Shown here: positions 47,436 through 59,119 of the stretch, piece by piece
How the letters are laid out: each line of letters opens with the position of its first letter
Position numbering within the stretch: the stretch's first letter is position 1
NCBI GenBank assembly: GCA_032988165.1
Contig: JANTQF010000200.1
Coordinates: 1-64,000, forward strand
Source: Emmonsiellopsis sp. PD_33
Lineage: Eukaryota > Ascomycota > Eurotiomycetes > Onygenales > Ajellomycetaceae
Reading direction: 5' to 3'
Length of the DNA: 64,000 nt
The notes under the pieces: generated by a model
The model's input: only the letters and a program-made list of their open reading frames with translations
Told to the model about the DNA's origin: nothing
Databases searched by the model: none
Program-made: the position numbers and the translations under genes

Positions 47436-47954
47436 TAGAGTGCAGACAAGGCTGAGTAATTATGAGTATAAAACTTGACTCAGACTTGAAATTACTCATT
47501 TTTATTCACCTTGAATAGGCCTACTTATAACTCAGATATTCCTCATTTTAAGCCTACAAAAACTCAGATATTTTGAGTATTATCTGGGTAATTTCAAAAC
47601 TATATAAAAGTATAGATTGAAGCCTTTTTGAAGCTTTTAGGATGATAAAACTACTAATATTTTAATAAAATAGACTAATACTATGATTTTTAATGGTTTT
47701 TAATGGATTTTCCACTATTTTTATTATATTATAAGTCCATTTTGAGCTAATTTTTTCAAATTATCTGGAAAATATTCGAGTTTTTAGTCAAAATTACTCG
47801 ATTTGACTCGATTTGGATGTATATATATATAACTCAGATTTGACTTGCCTAGGGCTAGCCAGGTGAGTAACTCACCTTGATATATATATATATATCAAGT
47901 AACTCAGCTCAGACACCCCTATATTAGACTTGACTCAGACTTGTCTGCAGTCTA
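47436..47954 (+). mobile_element. Complete hAT-type MITE, 519 bp
   Basis: The ends are TAGAGTGCAGACAAG and CTTGTCTGCAGTCTA, a 15 bp terminal inverted repeat with one mismatch. It is flanked by a perfect 8 bp duplication GTGGCCAG (47,428-47,435 and 47,955-47,962). The equivalent site in Gypsy-2 B (about 31,183) is empty. Internal palindromes include AGGTGAGTAACTCACCT (near 47,860) and CTTGATATATATATATATATCAAG (47,876-47,900). No transposase is encoded. Its TIR differs from that of the 5.6 kb hAT, so another source must have moved it. Confidence 0.93.
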
Positions 47955-47962
47955 GTGGCCAG

Positions 47963-48240
47963 GAGAAGAACCATTGAGACTGAATAGAATAGAAATAGCT
48001 GAGGATATTGAATATATTATCAAAAGAGTATTAAATAAATGAATAGGAAAGAATTGAAAGTTAAGATATCTAATTAAATGGGAAGGTTATTTAGATTTAG
48101 AAAATACTTAGAAATTAAATGTAAATCTAAAAAATACTTGCAACCTAGTTAAAGTATAAAAGTAGGTAAATTATAATTAAGACATAAGAATCCCCTATCA
48201 TCAGAAATGAGAATAGAGTTAAAAGTGAAAATGATTTATC
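47963..48240 (+). pseudogene. Gypsy-2 C chromodomain remnant
   Basis: The pol frame after the MITE reads DIEYIIKRVLNK (near 48,005), then LRYLIKWEGYLDLENT (near 48,060-48,110) with few changes, the clearest chromodomain of the three Gypsy-2 copies. It ends before a pyrimidine-rich stretch at 48,240. Confidence 0.75.
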
Positions 48241-48449
48241 CCTCTACCTCCTTTTTTTTATAGGGTTTTTAGGTAGATAGGCTGGGATCAACAGCTTAGG
48301 TATAGAATAAGATAGTACTCTTCTTCTATTTTCTCATGTAGTTTTGAGAGTTTAATGAGGCTATCATCTTATAGAAATTGAAAAGAAAAATAATTAAAAT
48401 TAGTTACCTTAAAGAGTAAAGAATAATATTAAATTAAGTTAAAAAGAAA

Positions 48450-49600
48450 AATTATCTAAAGACTACAAGATAAAAACACTAGAAAAATAAACTCTTTACA
48501 CCCAATTTATTGCCTTACAGCAAGTAGGCCTTTATCTATACACAATTAATTAATCTCCAATATAATTACACTATAGATATGATATAATTACTTACTCTAT
48601 TCATTCTCTCCTTAAGAATATCTAATTACTTTAATATTTTTTATAGTAGAGCTATTACCTCCTATTTCTATATTATAAAAACTATAGCTCTCAGCTTGCA
48701 TAGAGAGTACATTCTAGTGTAATTTTTTATACTAAAGATAAACTTGGCTGCTACAGTCTTTACAGCTGTGTAGATTGCTAATTCTACTACTTAATAATCT
48801 ATTAGCTCTTATAGGGTACATACTTTATGATAGAAGAGAGGTAAAATCTATTTCACTAGTTAACTTTAATAATAATTTACTAATAATGTATTAATAAGGA
48901 GTAAGATACTCACCTTATTATAGGAGTTATAACCCTTTTTATAGTATTTATATTTACTTTAAAGATACTTTTTAGTGTAAATAATCTTCTTATTATTTTA
49001 ATACTACTTCATACAGTACAAGCAGGTGTCTATACCTATAAATATAATTAGAATAAGAGTAATAACTTTCTCTCTATCCTCCTCAGATTTAGAGGCACAC
49101 CTGAATGAAGATAACTTTTTAATAATATTAAAAAGATAAATCTACTGATTATTCTTCTCTTCCTTCTTAGACTTAGAGGACTCCACTATCATCTTAGATT
49201 ACTCAGAAATATTCAGGGCAACTATATGCCTAGCTCCATCCTTATAATTATCTATCAGTGAAGAGTATAAAGATATGTCTGAACTAATAGGCTTATTAGT
49301 ACTAGATATCAGAATGTTAGAAGTAATTTACCTTTATATTAACTTTATATAATTAAAATATTAATAATAATCTATCTCTTCTTCTTCTAATTTAAACTAT
49401 TAGTCTTTCTTCTTCTCATATCTCTTTTTCTCCTTCTCTATCTTTTTCTTTACAGCCTGAATTACTTATCTCTTCTTTTTCTTCTTTTTCTTCTTTTTCT
49501 TCTTCTTCTCCTTCTTCTTCTTCTTCTTAACCCTGCCCCCCTGTTGGGAATGAGGATGTTTTGTCCCCACTTGAATGTAATTAGAAGAGGAGATGAGGGA
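48450..49600 (-). pseudogene. Gypsy-2 C antisense ORF
   Basis: This is the uninterrupted C copy of the antisense accessory gene: a Lys/Glu tract encoded by the (CTT)n repeat at 49,470-49,530, a charged middle part, and the Cys-rich block near 49,060-48,890. It also supplies the empty site for the Gypsy-3 insertion (near 49,331). Stops and Cys-to-Tyr changes make it inactive. Confidence 0.48.
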
Positions 49601-50101
49601 GACTATATGTATGTAAGAGAATAAGATTATAGATATTATTATACTATATTAGCTATACTAATATCTTAATTCTATACTCTTATTATAATTACATTATAGA
49701 TGAGACACCTACTTGAAGAGAGTAAATAAAGATTCAGAATCATCAAAATGAAGTAAAATTTTATTATTTTTATTATATTATATATTAATCTTAATTCTAT
49801 CTTTTCATAATTAAAATCACACATTTTTATATGTATTTTCAAGTAAATTAAATAGCTTTTGAACTTACCAGCAAGATATTTTAAGAGGTTAGAGAAAGAA
49901 AAAATTTAGAAGCTCTATAAAATATTTTATTAGTATTTACTGTTACTAGAAGAAACCTACTAATATGTTTATATAATATTAATATAATAGTTGTATGGAA
50001 TCTCCCAGAGCATTCCATCATAATAATATATTATTAAGAGGTTACTCCTTATTCTATGGCATGTAACCATGGCTTCAGAATGAAGTCATCAAAGGAGGAG
50101 G

Positions 50102-50482
50102 CAATTATTATAATAATATACTAAGTCTGGAAGTCTACTATACTACATTAATGATTAGGTTAGTTTGATTATTCTCTAACTTCATAGCAGGTTACATCAG
50201 GCTGATATATTATCATATATATATTATTAACATCAGAGTAGCATAGTTATATTATCATCTAAGTTTATATATAAAATAGATTAATCTCTAGCATTCTAAG
50301 GGTTAGCAATTCATTTCTTAATCAATCCTATCTATTGATATTACTTCATTCTATTTCTATATGTTACTAATTAGTTTATCTTTATATTCTGATCTACCCT
50401 TACTCCTCAAGGTTGAAGTAGAGCTATCTCTACTACACTTATCATATAAAGTAGCAATAAGTTTCTACTATCTAGCCTTATA
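50102..50482 (+). repeat. Gypsy-2 C 3' LTR-like segment
   Basis: This follows AAAGGAGGAGG (50,091-50,101), aligns with 44,786-45,158 and ends GCCTTATA. The preceding stretch 49,600-50,090 is AT-rich, similar to 44,260-44,774, and shows no gene. Confidence 0.5.
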
Positions 50483-50922
50483 ATAAAACATTTATTCTCA
50501 TCACTTTTTCTTATTCTATTCAGCTGTACATTTATTAGACCAAATGACTTTATCTCACTATTCACAAGTCTAATTATAATGAGCCATGGCCCAGATAAGC
50601 TATTTCTTTGCATGCCTGGGTAGGAGAAAGAGTCAGCAGGCTGCAGATTAGTTGATTATACTGGCATCTTTAAATTTTCTATAGAATGTCAGTTGGAATA
50701 TCTTTAGGGTAGTATTAGCCTAGAGTTTAGCATAGGTAATTTTCAGTTCATATTATATAGTAAGGAATAGGGCCTGACAATCATATTTCACCAATTTTTT
50801 GGGTTATCCAATGTGTGGTTGGAATGCTCTGTTGATTTGAAAAGGGTGATTCTTAATTATATAGTGAATTATGAACTTTAGAACCTCTAACTCAGCAGAG
50901 ATTTAATGATAATCCCACTTAG
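50483..50922. other. CpG-free unique-looking DNA left of Gypsy-1 C
   Basis: I find no match to this stretch elsewhere in the window. It was contiguous with 56,491 onward before Gypsy-1 C inserted. No convincing frame is seen; the minus-strand frame at 50,613-50,407 crosses the Gypsy-2 border and is not supported. Confidence 0.5.
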
Positions 50923-51176
50923 TGTAAAGGGCTACATCCTTATACCCTATATCTATAGCTCACCTGAACTTCACCTGATCTCCAACTGCCCAATCAGACA
51001 CCTCCAACCAGGCCTTCATATGAACATTTATTCACTCCAACCTCACATAATTCCCTTCTATTTATATCACACAATCTCACAATTCCTTTCCCTTTTTCCT
51101 TCCTTTCTCTAATGATTACAATTTTGATTCTAGCATATAGCTCACATGATCTACTTATCAGAGTGTGCTCATTACA
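50923..51176 (+). repeat. Gypsy-1 C 5' LTR
   Basis: A 254 bp LTR that starts TGTAAAGGGCTACATCC and ends CTCATTACA. It pairs with 56,232-56,485. Confidence 0.93.
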
Positions 51177-51479
51177 TTTTGTAATTACTCACTTGATCTC
51201 TTCTCAGAGATCCTCATTATATTTGCCTTCCAAATGTGACTTGCATGTATAGTAGATTTCTCTAAATATAATTTATATGTATAGTAAACTCTTCTGAAAT
51301 TCAAAATACAACTTGCTCAGCTCAGCTCCACCAGACAATATGTCAGCAAAAGGCCTCAAAGCCCTGACAGTCTGTATCAATATCTCATGAGATTTTCCTC
51401 TGAACTTTTTAAATCCTTCAAACTTCCTAAATTCTTCAAACTCTTCAAATCCAAATAATCTTTTGAATCCATCATGAAC

Positions 51480-52450
51480 ATGAACCCTCCACATAAAGAC
51501 AGCATTTCTTTTCAGGGCTCTGACACTAAATTTCAAAACTTTATTCAGTAGCTCACAAACAAGATCAACCTCATCATCAAACAAAATCACATGCCTACAC
51601 TAACTCTAGTTCCTACTCTAATCCCCACTCACCTGACTGCTCCTTTCAATGACTTCCTGAAACACCCAAAGGAGAGGCTTACCATCCTCAAGAAATTCAC
51701 AGGCAAATAAGTCTCTGAATATCCTGCCTAACACCTCAGTGCAGAGGCTAAAATCACTTTGGACAGCCTTACAATCAGATCTCTCACTAACCAGGCCTGA
51801 TATATTTACACTCAACTCTCTGGCACCACCATCATTCAATTCTACCCTTAAATGAAGGCCAATGCTAAGCTTATTTCTATAATCCTCAATGTCATCCTTG
51901 ATCAGCTCAACATCCTTTTCTCTGACTCTTTAGTGGCTCAGAAGGCCCTGACCTAGCTGCACAGTGTTCACCAGAAGATCAATCCACTCACTATCTTTCT
52001 CCTAAGATTTGATCAGAAGATTCTAGAAGTTAGCAGTCAGTTATGAGATGACACTGTTAAGAAAGCCCTACTTAAAAAGGCCATCAAGTTTGAGCTTCTG
52101 CAGTAGACTGTCACCTCCATTAAACCTCCTACATACCTTGAATATTGTATAAAGCTCTGCAGTATAGAGAACAACCTGTTCAAGATTAAGGCCATTCAGG
52201 GCTAAATTTATGGTAACATTCCTACTACCTCTAGAGCAGCCTTCCCCAGAGCAACTCAGCCCCATGATTCAAACATCATGGACTGGGAGCCAACAGCTCA
52301 CATGAATGGTTTCCATATCCCTAATATGACTACTACCACTATCACTGACCACTGTGCTCAAGGTGTTTGCATTAACTATGATAAATCTGGGCATAGAGCT
52401 GCCAACTGCTGCAGCACCCATATTCCCCCAAAACTGCCTGTATGATTCAT
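51480..52450 (+). pseudogene. Gypsy-1 C gag remnant
   Basis: The frame passes FNDFLKHPKERLTILKKFTGK (near 51,645) and NAKLISIILNVILDQLNILF (near 51,860), and reaches a zinc knuckle, CINYDKSGHRAANC (52,366-52,407), where the second Cys is Tyr. The start is not fixed, because the upstream frame is broken. Stops are mostly TAA or TAG in place of Gln. Confidence 0.75.
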
Positions 52451-52559
52451 GAATGTGCAGACTAAGCCTGAGGAAGAGAAGGACTTTAAAGATGCTAAAT
52501 CAGACTTGGGAAAAGACTAGCTTCCACATAAAATCATGAGTGAAAGCTTCTAAAGTTAG

Positions 52560-55500
52560 ATAGAAAGACCTTTGAGAAGAAAATGATAGTTTCAGTAATC
52601 CTTGTACCTACCATAATTAATCATTCTTTTAATATGAATACTATGATAGACAGTAGCTGCTATTACTACATAATAATTCACCCTCACATGGTCAATCATT
52701 ATAATCTCCTGTGTATCCCAATCATCCTCTGAAAGATTGAAGGTATCAGTAGTGACACTGGTAGCTTCATACAAAATATGATGAAGCTTGATGTTGATGT
52801 TGGCAGATTCCTTCAAGAGAATACTTATACATATAAAATTGAGAATCTCCCATATAACTTTATGTTAAGCCTATCTTGATTATCTGAACATCAAGCCCTT
52901 ATTGACACACACAACCAGTGCATTGTGTTTCCTGAAAATGTCTGTGTGTTCAAAAAGGATGTCCACAAGACTACCAACCTTTACCAGATCTCCACTAATA
53001 TCTTTAAACTCCTCTGATGTTGTAATCAGAAGCTCAAGTTCTAATCTCCCATTGAAATCTTCACCACTAGCATGTCTGACATAGAGAAAGCTCTCTCCTA
53101 ACTCTCTAAAAAGCTAAAAACTGACCCTGCAACAGTCCTTCCCCCACACTACCATGAATTCCTTGATATTTTTGATCATAAAGCTGCTAAGAAGCTCTCA
53201 TCATTCCATGATATGCATGACCATCATATCACACTTAAAAAGATGAATAGCAAAGATCCTCAGTCACCCTGGGGACCCCTATATAACATATCATGTGATG
53301 AACTGCTTGTGCTCCACAAGACCCTCAATGACCTTCTTAATAAAGGTTTCATCCAAGTTAGTAATTTACCCACTAGTACACTCATTCTTTTCACTAAGAA
53401 GCCTGATAGAGGCCTCTAATTCTACATAGATTACTACAGTCTCAACTAACTCACAAGAAAAGACCATTATCCACTACCATTAATTAATAAGACTCTCAAA
53501 TAAATCAGATGAGCCAAGTAGTTCATAAAGCTTGATGTCATCTCTGCATTTTATAAGATCTAAATCACAGAAGGAAATGAATGGCTAACCACCTTTCACA
53601 TAAGATATAATCTATTTGAATGAATAGTCACCCCCTTCAGCCTCATAAATACCTCAAGCACCTTTCAGAAGTACATCAACTAGGCCCTATAAGACTATTT
53701 AGATGAATTCATCTCCACTTACCTCAATGACATCCTCATCTTCACTAATGGATCCTGCAAATAGCATCAAGAGCATGTCCAAAAAGTCCTCACCTATCTC
53801 TACAAATATAGTCTCCCAATTAATATTAATAAATCCACCTTCAAAGTCCAAGAGACAATCTACCTCAGCTTCATCATAGAGACAGGGAAGGGAGTCCATA
53901 TGGACCCCAAGAAGATCACCACTATCCTCAAATAGGAGGCCTCTATGACCATAAAAGGTATGTAAAGCTTCCTAGAATTCACAAATTTCTACTAATATTT
54001 CATTCAAGACTTCTCCAACATCATCTAACTACTAACTGATCTCACACATAAAGACCAACAGTTTCAGTGGTCTAAAGAAGCAGATAAGACATTCACATGC
54101 CTTAAGAAGATGTTTATCTTCATCTCAATGCTTATTACATTCAACTCTAACTATCTAATAGTGGTTGAAACAGACTCCTTCAGTTACATCACAGGTAGTA
54201 CTCTCATGCAATGAGATGATGAAAGTGTCCTGTAACCTTATACATTTATATTTAAGAAGCTCAGCCCCATCAAAGCTAACTATAAGATCTATGACAAGAA
54301 ACTCCTCATCATCATCTAATGTCTAGAGGAATGAGACTTCAAACTCTACAGCATGAAAGACTTCAAAATCATCATAGATCATAAGAATCTTCAATATTTC
54401 ATAATGACCTATAAACTCTCTGAACACTAGATATACTGAGCTAAATTCCTCAGCTACTTCCATTTTATGATTCATTACTACCCTGACACAGAGAACTTCA
54501 TGGCTAATACCCTCTCTCAATATGAATAGAATATACCTTCTGAAGACTCCAATACCCACTAAGCAAACTGTGAATAGAGACTACTAAATCTATAGATCCT
54601 CAAAGAATCTGAAGTAACATCATATGAAGTAATATATGTCTCACCTATCATCCTGCTAATCACAACTACCTCATCCCTACTTCAGGGACTCTGGGACACT
54701 GCTGCCACCTCCAATAAACATCTTCAAATGATGACTCAGATCATTCAAGATAAAGCTCATCATTTTCCACCTGAACTTCAAGCTCATATTGACATCACTA
54801 AATGCTCTATAGACCCTGACTCCTAACTACACTTCTAGGGGAGGTAGTGGGTTCCTAATTCAGAACTGTTGCACACTCAAATCATACAAGAAACTCATGA
54901 TTCTCTGATGACTAGTCATTCAGGCTGTAAAGTGCTCTACTAAATTTTATCTTAAGATTTCTACTAGTCTAATATGTCTCAGAGTATCTAATAGTTCACC
55001 TAGAACTACAACATCTGCTGATCCATTATCATTTGGCAGGACTGCCATCAAGATCTACTTAAATCTCTCTTAATCTCTAAATATGTCTGGTGCAATATCA
55101 CCATTAATTTCACAGTAAATCTCTTCATGAGTAATAGCTGTAAGAATATCCTTATCATCATTAATCATCTTAGTAAAGGTGTTATCCTTAAACTCTGTGT
55201 AAAAATGGATGCACCTATAGTGACTAAAGCCTTCCTTCAAAGTTCATTTTATCATCAGTATGGTCTACTCTGTACAATTATCTCAGATCATAAAACCCAG
55301 TTTATTGAAGCTATCTGAACCTAAATCTGCTAGCTCCTCAAGATCTCCTAACACCTCTTAACTGCCTATTACCCTAAAACTGACAGTAGCACTGAATATA
55401 TAATTCAGATAACTAAAAACTACCTTTAAAAGTTCTATTTATATATTTAGAATAACTGGAATGAACTCCTCCCACACACCAAACTTACAATTAATAACTA

Positions 55501-56230
55501 TAATACTGTCAGTACTGATGTCAGCCCATTTTTCCTCTCACACAGTTATAACCTTAAAGTTCTTAATCTCACCAAATCACCCAAACCTTCCACTTCACCT
55601 TATAGTTCAATCCAAATTGCAGACACCATCATCTCAAAACTCCAGTAAGCCCATGAGTAGGCTGAATCCTCCATGGTCAGTGCTCAGTAAAACTAATAGA
55701 ATCATGTGAATGCTCACTAAAATCCTATTAAATACTATAAGATGGGTAATAAGGTCTGACTAGACCTCTAAAACATCACAACTAATCACCCATCTCACAT
55801 GCTTGACTATCAATATGCTAAGTACACTATCATTGAAGTCCTAGGAAGTCATAACTATCACCTTGACATATTACCCAGAATTTATAACATATTTCACATG
55901 AACCTGCTCTGCAAGGCCTCCACTGACCCATTCTCCTTATAAGAGATCACTAACTGGCATCTACCTGGCATTGTCAGAGAAGACAATAAGGTAGAATACA
56001 AGATTGAAGCCATCCTTAACTGCTACTACTATAGATGAGGATTTTAGTACCTAATGAAGTAGCTTGAATATGAGGCCCCTTCATGAGAATCAACCTCTAC
56101 CCTGCAGGACATCACTGCACTCACCCATTATAAAGGGCTATACCTACCTGATGAGACTCTACCTGCACTGTCTCACATCCAATTTTCTGACCCCTCCTAC
56201 TCACCCTTCAAATCCAAATAGGAGGAGATA
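52560..56230 (+). pseudogene. Gypsy-1 C pol remnant
   Basis: The pol order is intact but the frame is broken. A protease-like segment is near 52,640-52,800. Reverse transcriptase runs from about 53,280 (VLHKTLNDLLNKGFIQVSNLP) to the catalytic box YLND (53,720-53,731). RNase H is near 54,130-54,540, with IIDHKNLQYF. The integrase zinc-binding region is near 54,900 and the core at about 55,020-55,560. The chromodomain is at about 55,995-56,100 (KVEYKIEAILNCYYY, then YLMK and YEAPS). A terminal purine tract AATAGGAGGAGATAA precedes the LTR. Confidence 0.83.
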
Positions 56231-56231
56231 A

Positions 56232-56485
56232 TGTGAAGGGCTACATCCTTATACTCTATATCTGTAGCTCACCCAAACTTCACCTGATTTCCAACTACCT
56301 AATCAGACACCTCCAACTGGGCCTTCATATGAATGTTTATTTACTCCAACCTTACATAATTCCCTTCTGTTTATATCACATGATCTTATAATTCCTTTCC
56401 CTTTTTCCTTCCTTTCTCTAGTGATTACAATTTTGATTCTAGTGTATAGCTTGCATGATCTGCTTATTGGAGCACACCCATTACA
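56232..56485 (+). repeat. Gypsy-1 C 3' LTR
   Basis: A 254 bp LTR that starts TGTGAAGGGCTACATCC and ends CCCATTACA, followed by CTTAG of the target duplication. Confidence 0.93.
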
Positions 56486-56490
56486 CTTAG

Positions 56491-57380
56491 CCTTATAATA
56501 TCTAATAATTTCATTATAGATATAGGGAGATAACTCTTTTCTACTTCTGTTCCCAGAAATTTCATGTAAAATAATGTGTGATGACATGAGTAATTATGAA
56601 AAGAGAGTAAAGGGTTGGTTTGTTAATACATCTTTAGAAGTATAGAATTAGTGGGGGGTATTAATATTTTTAATTAGTCACTATACATGTCCCTAGGGCT
56701 ACTAGCTATTAATCACTGTGAAGTGCACAACATATCAGCATACTTATTATGAAGGTATTACTTGGTATTTTTAGATGGATGGTAGGGTGTGAGGTGTCTA
56801 GCTTGTACACAGCTAATTATAACAACTTAAATGGATGCCATATACCTCTATGTTAGCAAAAGAGAGGTTAAATTGCATGCAAAGCTACATTTTTAAATAT
56901 ATGCCTTGCTGGGGGAGGACCAAGTTAGTACCTAAGCCTACACCCAATTCTGGCATCTTTTAATTTGGTTCCTTTATTAAGCTGACTTAAGTTTCTTTGT
57001 AGGGTGAAGCTGTATTGCATTGCCAGAGGAATTGACAAAATGTAGCCAGAAATTATCTATATTTATAAAATAGCACTGTCTTAGCATTAGAATTACACAG
57101 GAATGAAATTGTGTTTATAATAGAAAGAGCAGGTCCATTAATTACAACCAACATATCAGATAGATAGCATTTGGTTTCAACTTCTCACCCCATTTTAAAC
57201 CATGGCTTGTATGATAATGCCCTGCCATTGCAAAGCTTGAACAAGGAATCCAAAAAGAATCATTTGAAAAGTGTGACCTTGTTGGCTGCTGCTGCCTTCT
57301 TCAAACCAGATAGATGCCTTTTGCAAGAACAGGATTCTGGAGATGCTCTGCCATACCATAGAAGTTGAATATCAGCCATC
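56491..57380. other. CpG-free unique-looking DNA at the edge of the repeat block
   Basis: About 890 bp with no match seen elsewhere in the window and no transposon signature, yet without a single CpG. It is less AT-rich than the retrotransposons. Short frames (for example 57,171-57,368) have no supporting features. The first CpG is at 57,381-57,382 and several follow within 40 bp. Confidence 0.7.
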
Positions 57381-57382
57381 CG

Positions 57383-58027
57383 GGGAAATGCTTCTCTGCG
57401 TGACAAACATCCGACTTTTTACTTTTGGCTTGTACTTCTTTTCTCTGTATGCTCAGCTGTACAGTCGCTTGCAAAAGCCGTGTCACTCATTCCCCAGTGG
57501 ATAAGTTCTAAGAATAGAATCATGGAAATGCCGCCAGTTCTGGCTTAACAATGTACGGCCATGTGGCAATTACTAGAACAGAATATGAGTCTGGATGGGC
57601 TTTTTCCTTGTCTATATCCAATTTTTCTGGGATTGTACCGGGATATCCGCACAAGTCTCCACAATAGACCGCCTTGGCGCTGTCAGCATCTCCGCTCACA
57701 CCGCGTGGGCAGCTTTTGGCTTATAACATCTACTGTGCAGCATCATCCCGACGCTCACTGATGATCGATGTATCCACTTATGCCCGCTCGCGGGGAACGG
57801 GTTTGGCACGTAAGCCGACGTTTATCATCATAGCAGACATGCGGCTCTGTAGCAGTAGCTACCGCACCGACGTTGGTGAACCGCTTCCCATTTACTACCG
57901 TGTATCGGAGTAGATATAAAAGGGCATTTCTCGTCTCTCATCTCGTTCGGTACTAAGTGATTATTTACCATCAGATCAAGCACCGCATCCTGTCAAATCC
58001 TAGATTTTCCCCTTTCTTTCTTTAGCC
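57383..58027 (+). promoter_or_regulatory. Upstream region and TATA box of the NmrA-like gene
   Basis: CpG-containing intergenic DNA with no supported gene. A TATAAAAG box at 57,915-57,922 lies about 110 bp before the ATG. The stretch after it is pyrimidine-rich (TTTCTTTCTTTAG just before the start), which may be the transcription start region or a 5' UTR intron acceptor. Several CGG/CCG triplets (57,870-57,905) could be half-sites for Zn2Cys6 proteins, but no spaced pair stands out. Confidence 0.5.
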
Positions 58028-58996
58028 ATGACCAAACTCATCACCATCGTTGGCGCCACGGGCATCCAGGGCGGCTCTGTCGTGGAAACGCTGCTCAAGA
58101 ATCCAGCATACTCCATACGGGCCATCACGCGGGACCGAAACAGCAAATCCGCCCTCGCTCTCGCCGACAGGGGTATCGAGGTAGTCGAAGCAGACCTCAA
58201 CAACGTGGAGTCGCTGCATGCAGCGTTCGCGGGCAGCCAGGCCATCTTTGCCGTGACCAACTTCTTCGACGCCCTACCCAAGCTCGGTGTCGAGAAGAGC
58301 ATGGAAATCGAAACGCAACAGGGCATCAACCTCGCCAACGCTGCGAGCGCCACCCAGTCCCTCGAGCACTTTGTGTGGTCCACCCTGCCCAATTCGCAGC
58401 GAATCAGCGGTGGTAGGGCCGCGGTCCCGTACTGGCAGAGTAAAGCCAGGGTCGATGAACACATCAAGTCGATCCCGACGCTGCTCCGCAAGACGACCTT
58501 TGTCTGGTTTGGCTGGTATGCCAGAAACATGGAATACCCCTGGTATCAGCCCTCTCCCGTACACCAAGGTGGCCCAGAGAAGCCGTACATCCAGCTGCTA
58601 GCATCATCGCCATCTTCAGTGAGAGTCCAGATGCTGGGCGATGAGAGGACCAACATCGGACTCTTCGTCAATTCGATACTGGAGCAGCCGGAGATGACAC
58701 TCCCTGGCAGGTATGTCCTCGGTGCGGTTGAAGACATGTCCTTGGCGGAGATCGTGTCTGCGTTTGCGGCTGCCAAGAGCTTGGGCGTGGTGCAGCAGGT
58801 GCAAGTTACCCGAGAGGTGTATATCAAGCTCTGGCCCCTTTGGGCAGACCTGATGGATGACACTCATTCGTACTTAGAGCTCATGGCGGACAAGAGCTTC
58901 AGTGGGGAGGAGGGTATCTTGACGGCGAAGGATCTTGGAGTCGAGGGATTAGTCGGAAGCGCAGAGGCATTTAAAGCATTGAAATTGATAGGCTAA
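58028..58996 (+). CDS. NmrA-like NAD(P)-binding protein
   Basis: A 322-residue single-exon protein of the NmrA-like family, atypical short-chain dehydrogenase relatives that bind NAD(P) and act as redox-sensing regulators or as reductases; which applies here is unknown. A Rossmann nucleotide-binding loop GATGIQGGSV is at residues 9-18. Arg35 in AITRDRNS could contact an NADP phosphate. VPYWQSKARVDEHI (133-146) contains a Y-x3-K arrangement, but the usual catalytic Ser is not obvious. There is no signal peptide or membrane segment, so it is probably cytosolic. The ATG follows AGCC, a good fungal context, about 105 bp after a TATA box. It is convergent with the Zn2Cys6 gene, 123 bp apart. Normal CpG and no stops suggest an intact gene. 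Confidence 0.92.
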   Translation: MTKLITIVGATGIQGGSVVETLLKNPAYSIRAITRDRNSKSALALADRGIEVVEADLNNVESLHAAFAGSQAIFAVTNFFDALPKLGVEKSMEIETQQGINLANAASATQSLEHFVWSTLPNSQRISGGRAAVPYWQSKARVDEHIKSIPTLLRKTTFVWFGWYARNMEYPWYQPSPVHQGGPEKPYIQLLASSPSSVRVQMLGDERTNIGLFVNSILEQPEMTLPGRYVLGAVEDMSLAEIVSAFAAAKSLGVVQQVQVTREVYIKLWPLWADLMDDTHSYLELMADKSFSGEEGILTAKDLGVEGLVGSAEAFKALKLIG

Positions 58997-59119
58997 GATG
59001 GAACGATGAGGAATGCTTTCCTAGACCTTATGTAGAGATATCAACCCACCTTGCCAATTTAAGTTGTCTTCAAGCCCAACATGTCGTCTCGAGGACCTCA
59101 AAAGATATAAGGAAGACGC

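Larger units (their letters stand above)
50923..56485 (+). mobile_element. Gypsy-1 copy C, complete chromovirus
   Basis: A 5,563 bp element with two 254 bp LTRs and the gag-pol order of copy B. It is flanked by the perfect 5 bp duplication CTTAG (50,918-50,922 and 56,486-56,490). It retains more CA and TG than copy B and reads more clearly, so it is the best template for recognising the family. Its LTRs differ by many transitions and, by eye, no transversions. Confidence 0.95.

Noticed and set aside
58000..58863. Minus-strand and alternate-frame ORFs across the NmrA-like gene
   Set aside because: They are shadows of a clear gene with conserved motifs.
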